A DNA stretch of 64,000 bases, from the NCBI RefSeq assembly GCF_009498455.1, contig NZ_CP045644.1:4281001-4345000 (forward strand), in the 5' to 3' direction. Made by a program: the position numbers and the translations under genes. Numbering within the stretch: the stretch's first letter is position 1; the number at the start of each line of letters is the position of its first letter. The notes under the pieces were generated by a model. It searched no databases and was not told the DNA's origin. It saw only the letters and a program-made list of their open reading frames with translations. The DNA comes from Variovorax paradoxus (lineage in GTDB: Bacteria; Pseudomonadota; Gammaproteobacteria; Burkholderiales; Burkholderiaceae_C). This document shows positions 14,981 through 22,991 of the stretch, piece after piece.

Positions 14981-16777
14981 ATGAACACCCTCCACAACAC
15001 CTTCCCGCGCCGGGGCGCGATGCCGGCCCTGCGCCAGTGCGCGCTCGCGGCGGCCGTGGCCTCCGCGTTCGTGCTGTCGGCCGGCACCGCCTTGGCCCAG
15101 ACCGCCGCCGCACCCGCCGGCGAATCCGCCATGGTCAAGCTGATCCGCGGCCTCATTCAAAGCGGCACGCTCGCCAAGGACGTCGGCGAAGCGCTGCTGG
15201 CGCAGGCCCAGACCGAAGCCATCGCCGCGCAGCAGGCGCAGCGCCAGGCGGCCGTGTCGGCCACCGCGGCATCGGCCACGGTCGCAGGCGGCATGCGCCT
15301 CGAAGCGGGCGACGTGCGCGTGCCCTACATCTCGCAGACCGTGCGCGACCAGATCCGCGACGAGGTCAAGGCGCAGGTCATGGCGCAGGCCAAGGACGAA
15401 GGCTGGGCCGCGCCCAACGAGACGCCCGAGTGGAGCAAGCGCATCCGCTTCGAAGGCGACGTGCGCGTGCGCAACGAATCGCGCAGCTACGCCGGCAACA
15501 ACAGCGACATCGAGATCAACTGGCCCTCGCTCAACCAGGGCAGCGGCTACGACGTCAACCCGAACACCAACCTGTCGCTGCCGTCGATCCTGAACACCCG
15601 CCAGGACCGCCGCAACCTGTTCCGCGCCCGCGCACGCGTGGGCCTGCTGGCCGACCTGTCGGAGAACACCAAGGCCGGCGTGCGCCTGGCCTCGGGCAGC
15701 GACGAAAGTCCCGTCTCGACCACCACCACGCTGGGCGGCGGCCTGGGCAAGAAGAGCGTATGGCTCGACCAGATGTGGATCTCGCACAAGCCGACCGACT
15801 GGCTCACCGTGACCGGCGGTCGCTTCGGCAACCCCTTCATGTCGACCGACCTGCTGTATTCGAGCGACCTGAACTTCGACGGCATTGCCGCGCAGTTCGA
15901 CAAGAAGTTGTCGGCGAACCGCGACCTCTCGCTGTTCGGCACACTGGGCCTCATTCCGCTCGAGTACTCGGCCGACGGCTCGCCCACGCGCAGCCAGCGC
16001 AAGATGAAGAGCGAGAACAAGTGGCTGCTCGGCGCGCAGGTGGGCGCCGACTGGAAGATCAACGAAGACAACCGCGTGCGCGGCGCGCTGGCGTACTACA
16101 ACTTCCGCAACATCAGCGGCCAGGTCTCCGAGCCTTGCGCGCTGTACGCGGGCGCCGACGGCTGCAGCACCGACTGGTCGCGCCCGGCCTTCATGCAGAA
16201 GGGCAACACGCTCATGCTGCTGCGCGACATCTCGCTGGACCCGCTCAACCCGGCCGGCACGCCGCAGCCGCAGTACGTGGGCCTGGCCTCGAAGTTCCGC
16301 CTGATCGACCTGAACCTGCGCTGGGACACCCAAGTGGCCGGCAACAACCTGCGCCTGGACGCCAACTTCGTGCGCAACTCCGCCTACGACGCCAACAGCA
16401 TCTGGGCCCGCGGCGGCATTCGCGGCGCCATCGTGAACAACTTCGGCCCGACCGGCGGCACCACCCAGTCCGACTTCAAGAGCGGCGGCAACGCCTACAT
16501 GGTGCAGGCCACCTACGGCAAGCCGGCACCGGCCGCGCGCGGCGACTGGAACGTGCTCGCGGGCTACAAGCGCATCGAGCCCGACGCCATGCCCGACGGC
16601 TACAACGACTCGAGCTTCCACGGCGGCGGCACCAACGCGCGCGGCTACTTCCTGGGCGGCTCGTACGCGATCGACAAGAACATGTGGTTCACCGGCCGCT
16701 GGATCTCGACCAAGGAGGTCTACGGCCCGCCGCTGTCGATCGACACCTTGCAGCTTGAATTCAATGCGCGTTTCTAA
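14981..16777 (+). CDS. Putative outer-membrane porin (Porin_5-like)
   Basis: A 598-residue protein. The signal peptide ends near TALAQ (~35). The stretch at ~45-130 is helical and Ala/Gln-rich (LLAQAQTEAIAAQQAQRQAA), followed by a long beta-barrel: RIRFEGDVRVRNESR, NLFRARARVGLLADLSE, TVTGGRFGNPF, LNLRWDTQVAGNNLRLD, with a terminal aromatic (LEFNARF) as required for BAM insertion. The helical N-terminal region could trimerise or contact peptidoglycan. The ATG at 14981 is preferred to an in-frame GTG at 14969, although both ribosome sites are weak. It lies between tonB and the coiled-coil gene, so it is a candidate client of the TonB motor. Confidence 0.82.
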   Translation: MNTLHNTFPRRGAMPALRQCALAAAVASAFVLSAGTALAQTAAAPAGESAMVKLIRGLIQSGTLAKDVGEALLAQAQTEAIAAQQAQRQAAVSATAASATVAGGMRLEAGDVRVPYISQTVRDQIRDEVKAQVMAQAKDEGWAAPNETPEWSKRIRFEGDVRVRNESRSYAGNNSDIEINWPSLNQGSGYDVNPNTNLSLPSILNTRQDRRNLFRARARVGLLADLSENTKAGVRLASGSDESPVSTTTTLGGGLGKKSVWLDQMWISHKPTDWLTVTGGRFGNPFMSTDLLYSSDLNFDGIAAQFDKKLSANRDLSLFGTLGLIPLEYSADGSPTRSQRKMKSENKWLLGAQVGADWKINEDNRVRGALAYYNFRNISGQVSEPCALYAGADGCSTDWSRPAFMQKGNTLMLLRDISLDPLNPAGTPQPQYVGLASKFRLIDLNLRWDTQVAGNNLRLDANFVRNSAYDANSIWARGGIRGAIVNNFGPTGGTTQSDFKSGGNAYMVQATYGKPAPAARGDWNVLAGYKRIEPDAMPDGYNDSSFHGGGTNARGYFLGGSYAIDKNMWFTGRWISTKEVYGPPLSIDTLQLEFNARF

Positions 16778-16796
16778 GCCGAAGAAGGAGTTCGCC

Positions 16797-17534
16797 GTGT
16801 CCAGAACGATCTTCCCCGCGCTGGCCCTGGCCGCACTGGCCGCTACGGCCGGCGTGGCGCAGGCCCAGCAGGCGCAAGGCGCGAGCATGGAGGAGCGGCT
16901 GCGCGCGCAGCTGCGCACCACCACCACGCAGTTGCAGCAGGCGCAGAACGAGCTGGCCGCGCTCAAGGCCGGCCAGCCCGCGGGCAAGGCGCCCGCGGCA
17001 CCCGGCGCGGCACCGGCTGCGTCCGAACTCGAGACGCTGAAGAAGGAACTGGCCGCCAGCCAGGCCCAGCTCGCGTCCGAGCGCCATGCACGCGGGCAGG
17101 CCAGTGCCGGCAACGCGCAGCTGCGCGAGCAAGCCCAGGCCGCGAGCGAGAAGGCGGGCGCGCAGATCGCGCAATACCGCGGCGCCTACGACGAGCTGCT
17201 GAAGATGGCGCGCGCCTCCGAAGCCGAGCGCCAGCGCTTGGCCGGCGAGGCCGCGCTGCAGCGCACCGCGCTCACGCAGTGCGAGGCCAAGAACACGCAG
17301 CTGTACGCCGTCGGGCAGGAAGTGCTGCGCGCCTACGAAACCATGGACGTGGGCAGCGTGCTCGCCTCGCGCCAGCCCTTCGCGGCGCAAAGCCGCGTCA
17401 AGTACGAACAGATCGCGCAGCAGTACGGCGACAAGCTCTACGAGAGCCGCTTCGACGTGCGCGCCGTGAGCGCGCCGGCACCGGCGGCCGCTGCTGCCGC
17501 GTCTGCACCCACCACGCAAGGAAAGCCGCAATGA
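16797..17534 (+). CDS. Periplasmic coiled-coil protein
   Basis: A 245-residue protein. GTG at 16797 is chosen because GAAGGAG sits 6 bases upstream; longer upstream codons overlap the porin gene. The signal peptide ends near GVAQAQ (~25). Residues ~30-170 are a long heptad-like coiled coil (MEERLRAQLRTTTTQLQQAQ, LETLKKELAASQAQLASERH). A short conserved-looking helical end (YAVGQEVLRAYETMDVGSVL) and an Ala/Pro tail follow. It may be a periplasmic scaffold or holdase for the export substrate (inference). Its stop overlaps the start of the PPIase gene (ATGA), indicating coupled translation. Confidence 0.75.
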   Translation: MSRTIFPALALAALAATAGVAQAQQAQGASMEERLRAQLRTTTTQLQQAQNELAALKAGQPAGKAPAAPGAAPAASELETLKKELAASQAQLASERHARGQASAGNAQLREQAQAASEKAGAQIAQYRGAYDELLKMARASEAERQRLAGEAALQRTALTQCEAKNTQLYAVGQEVLRAYETMDVGSVLASRQPFAAQSRVKYEQIAQQYGDKLYESRFDVRAVSAPAPAAAAAASAPTTQGKPQ

Positions 17535-18478
17535 CCCACCCACAAGCAACCCCCGCAGCCGTGATCGGCCGGCGCTTGCGCGCCGCCGCCGGCGTGCTGC
17601 TCGTCTCGTCGGTCGGCGTGGCCGCCGCGCAGCAACCCGTTGCGCCCGGCCCCGCCGTGGTCGCGCGCATCGGCGAAGTGACCATCGGCCAGGAAGAGAT
17701 CGAGAAGCTGCTGCAGACCCTGCCCGAGGCCGAGCGTGCTGCCGTGAAGGCCGACCGCGCGAGCCTCGACGGCTGGCTGCGCCAGCGCCTCGTGAGCGAA
17801 GCGCTGCTGCGCGACGCCCGCGCCAAAGGCTGGGCCGACCGGCCCGACGTGAAGGCGAAGATCGACGCCGCCACGCGTGAGATCACTGCGCGCATCGTCG
17901 CCACCAGCTACCTCGAGTCCGTGAGCCAGGTGCCCGCGGGCTTTCCGTCGGACGCCGAGGTGAAGGCCGCCTACGACCAGGGCAAGACCGGCTTCAACCT
18001 GCCGGCCGCCTACCGCGTCGCGCAGATCTACCTGGCCACGCCCGACCGCGACCCGGCTGCCATTGCCAAGGTGCGCGACGAAGCGAATCGCCTGGCGAAG
18101 CAGGCCCGCAGCGGCGACTTCGCTGCCGTGGCGCGCGCCAGCTCGCAGGACCGCCGCAGTGCTGAACGCGGCGGCGAGGTCGACACGCTGCCGCTCGCGC
18201 GCATCCTCCCCGAACTGCGCGACACCGTGGCCAAGCTCAAGCAGGGTCAGGTCAGCGAGCCGGTGCAGGCCGAGGCCGGTTTTCACATCGTCAAGGTGCT
18301 CGACACCCAGCCCGCGCGCACCGCCACGCTCGAGGAGATGAAGCCCCAACTGCAGGCCGCGTTGCGCCAGCAGCGGCAACAGCAGCTGGTGCAGGCCTAC
18401 ATGGCCCAGCTGGCGCCGCCGGCGCAAGTGAGCATCGACAGCGCCGCGCTCGACGCCGCGCTCAAGAAGACCAACTGA
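17531..18478 (+). CDS. Parvulin-type peptidyl-prolyl cis-trans isomerase (PpiC/SurA-like)
   Basis: A 315-residue periplasmic chaperone. The signal peptide (~1-35) is followed by a SurA_N-like helical region (VARIGEVTIGQEEIEKLLQT...) and a parvulin domain at ~165-270: YRVAQIYLATP, FAAVARASSQDRRSAERGGE, LKQGQVSEPVQAEAGFHIVKVL. It probably helps fold or keep unfolded the outer-membrane proteins or the exported TPS substrate of this cluster. ATG overlaps the upstream stop by 4 bases. Related to the PrsA/PpiC group; a dedicated chaperone within a TPS-TonB run is unusual. Confidence 0.9.
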   Translation: MTHPQATPAAVIGRRLRAAAGVLLVSSVGVAAAQQPVAPGPAVVARIGEVTIGQEEIEKLLQTLPEAERAAVKADRASLDGWLRQRLVSEALLRDARAKGWADRPDVKAKIDAATREITARIVATSYLESVSQVPAGFPSDAEVKAAYDQGKTGFNLPAAYRVAQIYLATPDRDPAAIAKVRDEANRLAKQARSGDFAAVARASSQDRRSAERGGEVDTLPLARILPELRDTVAKLKQGQVSEPVQAEAGFHIVKVLDTQPARTATLEEMKPQLQAALRQQRQQQLVQAYMAQLAPPAQVSIDSAALDAALKKTN

Positions 18479-18513
18479 ACCATTTCCCCTTTTTCCTGAA
18501 AGAAGAACCACAC

Positions 18514-19059
18514 ATGAACACCAACGTCACGACCCCGGAAGCCAACGACCAAGCCGCCGCACCAGTCGCATTCGAGATGCTCGACGCCGTCACGCCCGAC
18601 CAGGTGTCGGACGCCATCAAGGCCGCCGGCGGCGCCGTCACCGCCATCGAGCAAGACGGCGTGGTGCGCCTGCACAGCGCCAGCCACGGCATCGGCTTCC
18701 AGGTGCTGTGGGGCAACGCCGTCACCACCACCCAGTACACCGACTTCACCCTGAGCTGCCCGCTGCGCGTGCAGGGCGGCACGCTGCCCGAGGCCGTGCT
18801 CGCCGCATGGCACCGCAGCAAGCGCTTTGCGCGCGTGGCACAGCACGGCGACTTCGTCGTGCTGGAGATGGACGTCGTCGTGGCCGGCGGCGTCAGCCCC
18901 GCCTACCTGGCCTTCGCCGTGCGCCTGTGGATGCAGATGATGGGCGAGTTCTTCCTGCACCTGCGCAACTACGGCCCCGCCGCCGAGACGCGCGGCGATG
19001 CGGCCAACGGCGAAGTTGCCGCTGCTGCCGCCGTCCAGGGTGTGCCCGCCGCCGCGTGA
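18514..19059 (+). CDS. YbjN-fold protein (secretion-chaperone-like)
   Basis: A 181-residue cytosolic protein with the YbjN / type III secretion chaperone-like fold: VTPDQVSDAIKAAGGAVTAI, GIGFQVLWGN, YTDFTLSCPLRVQGG, AWHRSKRFARVAQHGDFVVL, then a long helix SPAYLAFAVRLWMQMM. Proteins of this fold bind partner proteins but have no fixed biochemical role. Here it sits after the PPIase and overlaps the next small gene (TGATG), so it may be a cytosolic chaperone for the unknown exported substrate. Ala-rich extensions lie at both ends. The AAGAAGAA region upstream supplies only a weak ribosome site. Confidence 0.7.
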   Translation: MNTNVTTPEANDQAAAPVAFEMLDAVTPDQVSDAIKAAGGAVTAIEQDGVVRLHSASHGIGFQVLWGNAVTTTQYTDFTLSCPLRVQGGTLPEAVLAAWHRSKRFARVAQHGDFVVLEMDVVVAGGVSPAYLAFAVRLWMQMMGEFFLHLRNYGPAAETRGDAANGEVAAAAAVQGVPAAA

Positions 19060-19355
19060 TGCTGCCCATGCGCGCCGCACCCGGCCTGTCGATGGACGAC
19101 CACCACAGCCATCCCTCGCACGACTCGCCCACGGGCCGCGCCATCCAGGCCGCGGCACGCCAGGCCCAACGTGCGCGCCGCGCCGAGACCGTGCGGCTGC
19201 GCCAACGCGCCGCGCTGCTCGAACTGCTGGTGCAGACCATGGCGGAGCTGCACATCTCGATGGCCGAACTCAATGCGGCGCGCAAGGCGTTAATGCCTGC
19301 TTGGCGGCATGTGGGGGAAGAGGGGGCTTCGCTGGATCGTGATCTGGGGCGTTGA
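19059..19355 (+). CDS. Small helical protein at the end of the TPS/TonB run
   Basis: A 98-residue protein starting at ATG in a TGATG overlap with the YbjN-like gene, so it is very likely translated. It is His-rich near the start (MDDHHSHPSHD) and then helical and basic (GRAIQAAARQAQRARRAETV, LRQRAALLELLVQTMAELHI). It has no signal peptide or membrane helix, and its composition would suit a coiled-coil dimer or a chaperone partner. I do not recognise a family. It is the last gene of the run. Confidence 0.55.
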   Translation: MLPMRAAPGLSMDDHHSHPSHDSPTGRAIQAAARQAQRARRAETVRLRQRAALLELLVQTMAELHISMAELNAARKALMPAWRHVGEEGASLDRDLGR

Positions 19356-19426
19356 CGGCGTGGCGATAGCGGCGGGGAACGGGTAGGGCAGAATCGCCCG
19401 CCCCACGCTCCCGAAAGGCCGCACCC

Positions 19427-20443
19427 GTGACGATGCCCACCCGCTCCGCGCAGATCGCCCAGACCACGCCCACGGGCGCCGCCATCGCAGAGACGGTGGC
19501 GCAGGCCTACGACCTTGGCGAGGTCCGGTCGTGCGAGCTGCTGCGGCGCAGCTTCAATCACGTCTACGGCCTGGAGTTTGTCGACGGCCGCCGCGCCGTC
19601 GCGCGCCTGAGCGCCGACCGTCCACGCGGCGCACCCAACGTCGGCTACGAGACAGCGTTGCTCGCACATCTGAAGGCCAAGGGCGTGCCGGTGGCCGGCG
19701 CGCTGACTGCACGCGACGGCGCACATGCCGTTGCCATGGCCTTGCCTGAAGGCGAGCGTCCGCTGATCCTGTTCGAGCATCTCGATGGCGACATCCCCGG
19801 CGACGTGCTGCCCGACGTCGAAGCCACCGGCCGCGGTCTGGCGCTGTTGCACGACGCCGCGCAGGACTACCACGGCCCCGCCAGCCGCTACGCCCTGGAG
19901 CTGCCCGACCTGCTGCACGCGTCGCTGGAGCGCTTGCACGCCGCGCCCACCATGACCGACGCGCTGCGCCCGGAGTTCACCGCCATCGCGCGCACGCTCG
20001 AAGCCCGCATCACCGCGATGCCGGTCCTGACGCGTGTCCACGGGCACGGCGATTGCCACGGCATGAACAACTTTGTGACGGAAGGCCCGGACGGAACGCG
20101 CGTCGCCTCGTTCTTCGACTTCGACGATGCGGGCCCGGGCTGGCTGGCCTACGACCTGTGCGTGTACCTGTGGGCCATGCATCCGCGCACCGCCGACGGA
20201 ACGCTCGACGCGACGTCGCTGGCGCGTTGGCGCAGCTACCTGGCGGGCTACCGCAGCGCGGGCCCGTTGCCTTCGGCGGACGTCGATGCCATTGCTGCCT
20301 TCCTCGCCGTGCGGCAGTTCTGGCTCATGGGCGAACACGCCGGCCGCATCGCGGTGTGGGGCACGCAGTCGATGCCGACGAGTTGGTTGCGCACGCAGGT
20401 GAAGATGCTGACGGAGTGGGTGGAGTTGCAGACGCCGGAGTGA
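19427..20443 (+). CDS. APH/homoserine-kinase-II-like phosphotransferase
   Basis: A 338-residue protein kinase-fold enzyme of the aminoglycoside phosphotransferase superfamily. It shows a glycine-poor N lobe (LLRRSFNHVYGLEF), the catalytic loop HGHGDCHGMNNF (Brenner HGDxxxxN), and FFDFDDAGPGWLAYDL with the metal-binding DFD. Substrates in this superfamily include sugars, amino alcohols, homoserine and choline; none can be picked here, and drug resistance should not be assumed. GTG at 19427 fits the GAAAGG site 8 bases upstream better than the in-frame ATG at 19433. Converges with the methyltransferase gene. Confidence 0.82.
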   Translation: MTMPTRSAQIAQTTPTGAAIAETVAQAYDLGEVRSCELLRRSFNHVYGLEFVDGRRAVARLSADRPRGAPNVGYETALLAHLKAKGVPVAGALTARDGAHAVAMALPEGERPLILFEHLDGDIPGDVLPDVEATGRGLALLHDAAQDYHGPASRYALELPDLLHASLERLHAAPTMTDALRPEFTAIARTLEARITAMPVLTRVHGHGDCHGMNNFVTEGPDGTRVASFFDFDDAGPGWLAYDLCVYLWAMHPRTADGTLDATSLARWRSYLAGYRSAGPLPSADVDAIAAFLAVRQFWLMGEHAGRIAVWGTQSMPTSWLRTQVKMLTEWVELQTPE

Positions 20444-20452
20444 GGATTCAGC

Positions 20453-21136
20453 TCAGGCTTGCGCGACCCAGCCTCGGAACGCCATGCCCGCATAGAACAA
20501 GCGGACGTTGGTGAAACCCGTCTCCTCCAGCAGTGCTTCTTCCTGTGCGGGGCTGAGCAACGTCAGCGTGGAACCGATCGCGGATGCCGCCTTGCGCGCG
20601 TTGTCCGGGTCGACACCGGAGGCCGCCGCAAAAGCGACGTAACGCGAGAGCCACAACTCCCGCTCGCCGTCCGCCTGGGGAAAGCTGAGATGCGCCATGA
20701 CGAACGGCGCACCGGGCTTCAGGCGGCGACGAATTTCCATCAACGTCGCCCTGCGCTCATCGAGCGTCAGGAAGTGCATCGTCAACAGGCAGGTCGCTGC
20801 ATCGAACGGGCCGTCGGGCGCGGTGTCGGTGTAGCCGTGATGCAGTGCAACCCGCTCGGCAAGCGGCCCGAGCGTTTCCGAGGCGAGGTCGAGCATGGGC
20901 TGCGACGGGTCGACGCCGACGAAGTGCCACCGGGGATGTGCCTGCGCGAGCACCTTCAACTCCATGCCGCCACCGGCGCCGATGACCAGCACGTTTGCTG
21001 CATCTGGCGCGCGCTCGGCGACGAGAAGGGCCGACATGGTCTGCAGGTCGTGCAGGCCCGGCACCAGGCGGGCGGTCTTCTCGGCGTAGTTTTTAGTGGC
21101 GGAGGAGGTGCCGAAGGCGGAGCTGGGCTGGGACAT
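20453..21136 (-). CDS. Class I SAM-dependent methyltransferase
   Basis: A 227-residue Rossmann-fold methyltransferase. Motif I is VLVIGAGGGMELKVLAQ, the acidic residue after strand 2 is in FVGVDPSQPML, and motif IV is FDAATCLLTMHFL. The C-terminal half (PAQEEALLEETGFTNVRLFY) matches the ubiquinone-methylase-like (UbiE/SmtA) group. The substrate is not deducible. It converges with the APH-type gene, 9 bases apart, and is divergent from the GNAT gene at 21245. Confidence 0.85.
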   Translation of the reverse strand: MSQPSSAFGTSSATKNYAEKTARLVPGLHDLQTMSALLVAERAPDAANVLVIGAGGGMELKVLAQAHPRWHFVGVDPSQPMLDLASETLGPLAERVALHHGYTDTAPDGPFDAATCLLTMHFLTLDERRATLMEIRRRLKPGAPFVMAHLSFPQADGERELWLSRYVAFAAASGVDPDNARKAASAIGSTLTLLSPAQEEALLEETGFTNVRLFYAGMAFRGWVAQA

Positions 21137-21244
21137 TTCGCCAGTCTATGTGGGCGTTGCGCGCTTCGCAGGCGTAGGGTCTAGCAGAATCCCGCCAGAA
21201 GCGGGCCTCGCCCGAGCCCGACCTCATTCACGGAGACCGCCTGC

Positions 21245-21700
21245 ATGTCCATCCCATCCCTCGGCGTCCGTCGCGCGGTGTCCGACGACGCCACCCGCAT
21301 CGATGCGCTCTACGGCCAACTGGTCGGAGACACGGCGCGCTGTGTGCTGCCCGAGCGCCTGCAGGAGTTGTCCGTAGATCCGAGGACAGCGCTCCTTGTC
21401 GCGGAGATCGACGGCCAGGTGTGCGCAACGGCGCTGGTTTCGCTGTGCGAGGACGTGATGTTCAAGCGGCAGCCGTTCGCCGTCGTGGAGAACGTCGTTG
21501 TCGACGTGGCCGCTCGCAACCGAGGGGTCGGGGTTGCGCTGATGCGGGAGGTCGAGGTTTTTTGCGCGGCGAGCGATTGCTCGAAGATCATGTTGCTGAG
21601 TTCGGTGGACCGCACGGATGCCCACCGCTTCTTCGCGCGCTGCGGCTTTGATGCTTCGATCAAGCGCGGCCTTGTCAAATATCGGCGGTCTTTTGCTTGA
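21245..21700 (+). CDS. GNAT N-acetyltransferase
   Basis: A 151-residue acetyltransferase. Strand-4 and the acetyl-CoA loop are visible as FAVVENVVVDVAARNRGVGV, followed by ALMREVEVF and the C-terminal DAHRFFARCGFDA. GGAGA lies ~8 bases before the ATG. The substrate is unknown. The next gene, after ~245 bases of unremarkable spacer, is another GNAT protein of different sequence, so they are neighbours but not a recent duplication. Confidence 0.82.
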   Translation: MSIPSLGVRRAVSDDATRIDALYGQLVGDTARCVLPERLQELSVDPRTALLVAEIDGQVCATALVSLCEDVMFKRQPFAVVENVVVDVAARNRGVGVALMREVEVFCAASDCSKIMLLSSVDRTDAHRFFARCGFDASIKRGLVKYRRSFA

Positions 21701-21945
21701 GGTGCGGCCGAACTCGAAGCATGCGTTGAAGCCATCGTGCAACGCCAGCTTTCGAGGCCGTATCTGCGCGGTGACAGGGCGAGCGAGGAGCGACGGATAC
21801 GGGAGCGATTCCCCAAATTCATGGCGATGCCGTGCGCCCGTTTCTGCAGTGACGCCGCGCCGGACGACGTCGCGTCGCAGATCGAACGATCGAGATCGCG
21901 CTTCCTGTCCGGCTAAAGTGGAATCGACTCCACGCCATCGACCTC

Positions 21946-22353
21946 ATGAACAACATCACCATCGACTACCGTCACAACGTTCCCCTCGACCCGGTCGACG
22001 TCGCCCGCGTCTTCGACCAGTCCGGCATCAAGCGTCCCACCAGCGACCTTGCCCGCATCGCGCGCATGTTCGCTGCGCCCAGCCTCTTGCTGTCGGCATG
22101 GGGCGGCGACGAACTCGTGGGGCTGTCGCGCTCGCTGACCGACCATGCGTACTGCTGCTACCTGTCGGACCTGGCGGTGGACAAGAAGTACCAGGGCCAT
22201 GGCATCGGCACGGAACTCGTGAAGCGCACGCAGGCGATCATCGGCGACGAGGTGTCGTTGATCCTGCTGTCGGCCCCCGACGCGATGTCTTACTACCCGA
22301 CGCTCGGCTTCGAGCTGGCGCAGAACGCGTACGTCATCCGACGAAAGAAGTAA
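21946..22353 (+). CDS. GNAT N-acetyltransferase
   Basis: A 135-residue compact GNAT protein with CCYLSDLAVDKKYQGHGIG (acetyl-CoA binding), ELVKRTQAIIGDEVSL and the end motif DAMSYYPTLGFELAQNA. It lacks any fused domain and resembles the small PanZ-to-YhbS size class. A TAAAGT box in the spacer ~35 bases upstream could be its -10. It converges on the Lrp gene, 24 bases from its end. Confidence 0.82.
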   Translation: MNNITIDYRHNVPLDPVDVARVFDQSGIKRPTSDLARIARMFAAPSLLLSAWGGDELVGLSRSLTDHAYCCYLSDLAVDKKYQGHGIGTELVKRTQAIIGDEVSLILLSAPDAMSYYPTLGFELAQNAYVIRRKK

Positions 22354-22377
22354 GTAGGGCCGCGGTTCAGCGGCTCA

Positions 22378-22899
22378 CTATGTCCGGCGTGAGCCCACCA
22401 GGCCGGCCTTCGCATCCAGCAGATGCCCGAGCGGCAGCGCCGCCTCCGACTTGATCTCGCGCAGCACGATGCTCGAACGCACGTGCGTCACGCCGGGCAG
22501 GCTGAACAGCACCTCGTGCAGAAAGCGCTCGTAGTGCTTCATGTCCGGCACGGTCACGTTGAGGATGTAGTCCGCGGGCCCGGTGGCCGACACGCAGCGA
22601 ATGATCTGCGGGCTCGCGGCCACGGCTTCTTCGAAGCGTTGCACCATCGCCTCGCTGTGCCGGTCGAGGTTCACTTCGGCCACGGCCGACACATGCAGGC
22701 CCACCAACTCGGGGTCGACGAGCGCGGTGTAGCCGCGGATGACGCCGGCCGCCTCCATGTCCTTGATGCGCTTCCAGCAGGGCGTGGGCGACAGGCCCAC
22801 GGCCTCCGAAATCTGCTGCACGGTCTGCCGGCCGTCATGCTGCAGTGCAGAAAGAATCTTGAGGCAATGCTCGTCAAGAGAAACAGAACCGACGTTCAT
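22378..22899 (-). CDS. Lrp/AsnC family transcriptional regulator
   Basis: A 173-residue regulator with an N-terminal winged helix (~8-60: LDEHCLKILSALQHDGRQTV, ISEAVGLSPTPCWKRIKDME) and a RAM/ACT-like effector domain (~70-155: YTALVDPELVGLHVSAVAEV, GPADYILNVTVPDMKHYERF). Family members bind amino acids and often act on the divergent gene. Here that is the indolepyruvate oxidoreductase, which fits control by an aromatic or branched amino acid. The 92-base gap holds an inverted repeat TTCTTCAA/TTGAAGAA. Confidence 0.9.
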   Translation of the reverse strand: MNVGSVSLDEHCLKILSALQHDGRQTVQQISEAVGLSPTPCWKRIKDMEAAGVIRGYTALVDPELVGLHVSAVAEVNLDRHSEAMVQRFEEAVAASPQIIRCVSATGPADYILNVTVPDMKHYERFLHEVLFSLPGVTHVRSSIVLREIKSEAALPLGHLLDAKAGLVGSRRT

Positions 22900-22919
22900 C
22901 GTGATTTTCGAGTGGATTC

Positions 22920-22956
22920 TTCTTCAAACAAGGGTCTGCGCCAGTGTATTGAAGAA
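22920..22956. promoter_or_regulatory. Inverted repeat in the lrp / oxidoreductase divergent promoter
   Basis: TTCTTCAA (22920-22927) and its exact complement TTGAAGAA (22949-22956) are 21 bases apart, midway between the Lrp gene and the oxidoreductase gene. The arms are ~29 bases centre to centre. The position suits an operator for the Lrp-type regulator. Confidence 0.45.
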
Positions 22957-22991
22957 ACACTTACTCGGGGGGCGGCAGAACAATTCCGGGC

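Noticed and set aside
14435..17113. An ~890-codon minus-strand frame opposite tonB, porin and coiled-coil genes
   Set aside because: Antisense artefact of GC-rich codon bias; no domain is recognisable and the plus-strand genes are solid.
19427..20443. Aminoglycoside resistance determinant
   Set aside because: The protein has the APH fold, but the superfamily is broad and chromosomal members mostly phosphorylate metabolites; nothing here supports a resistance role.
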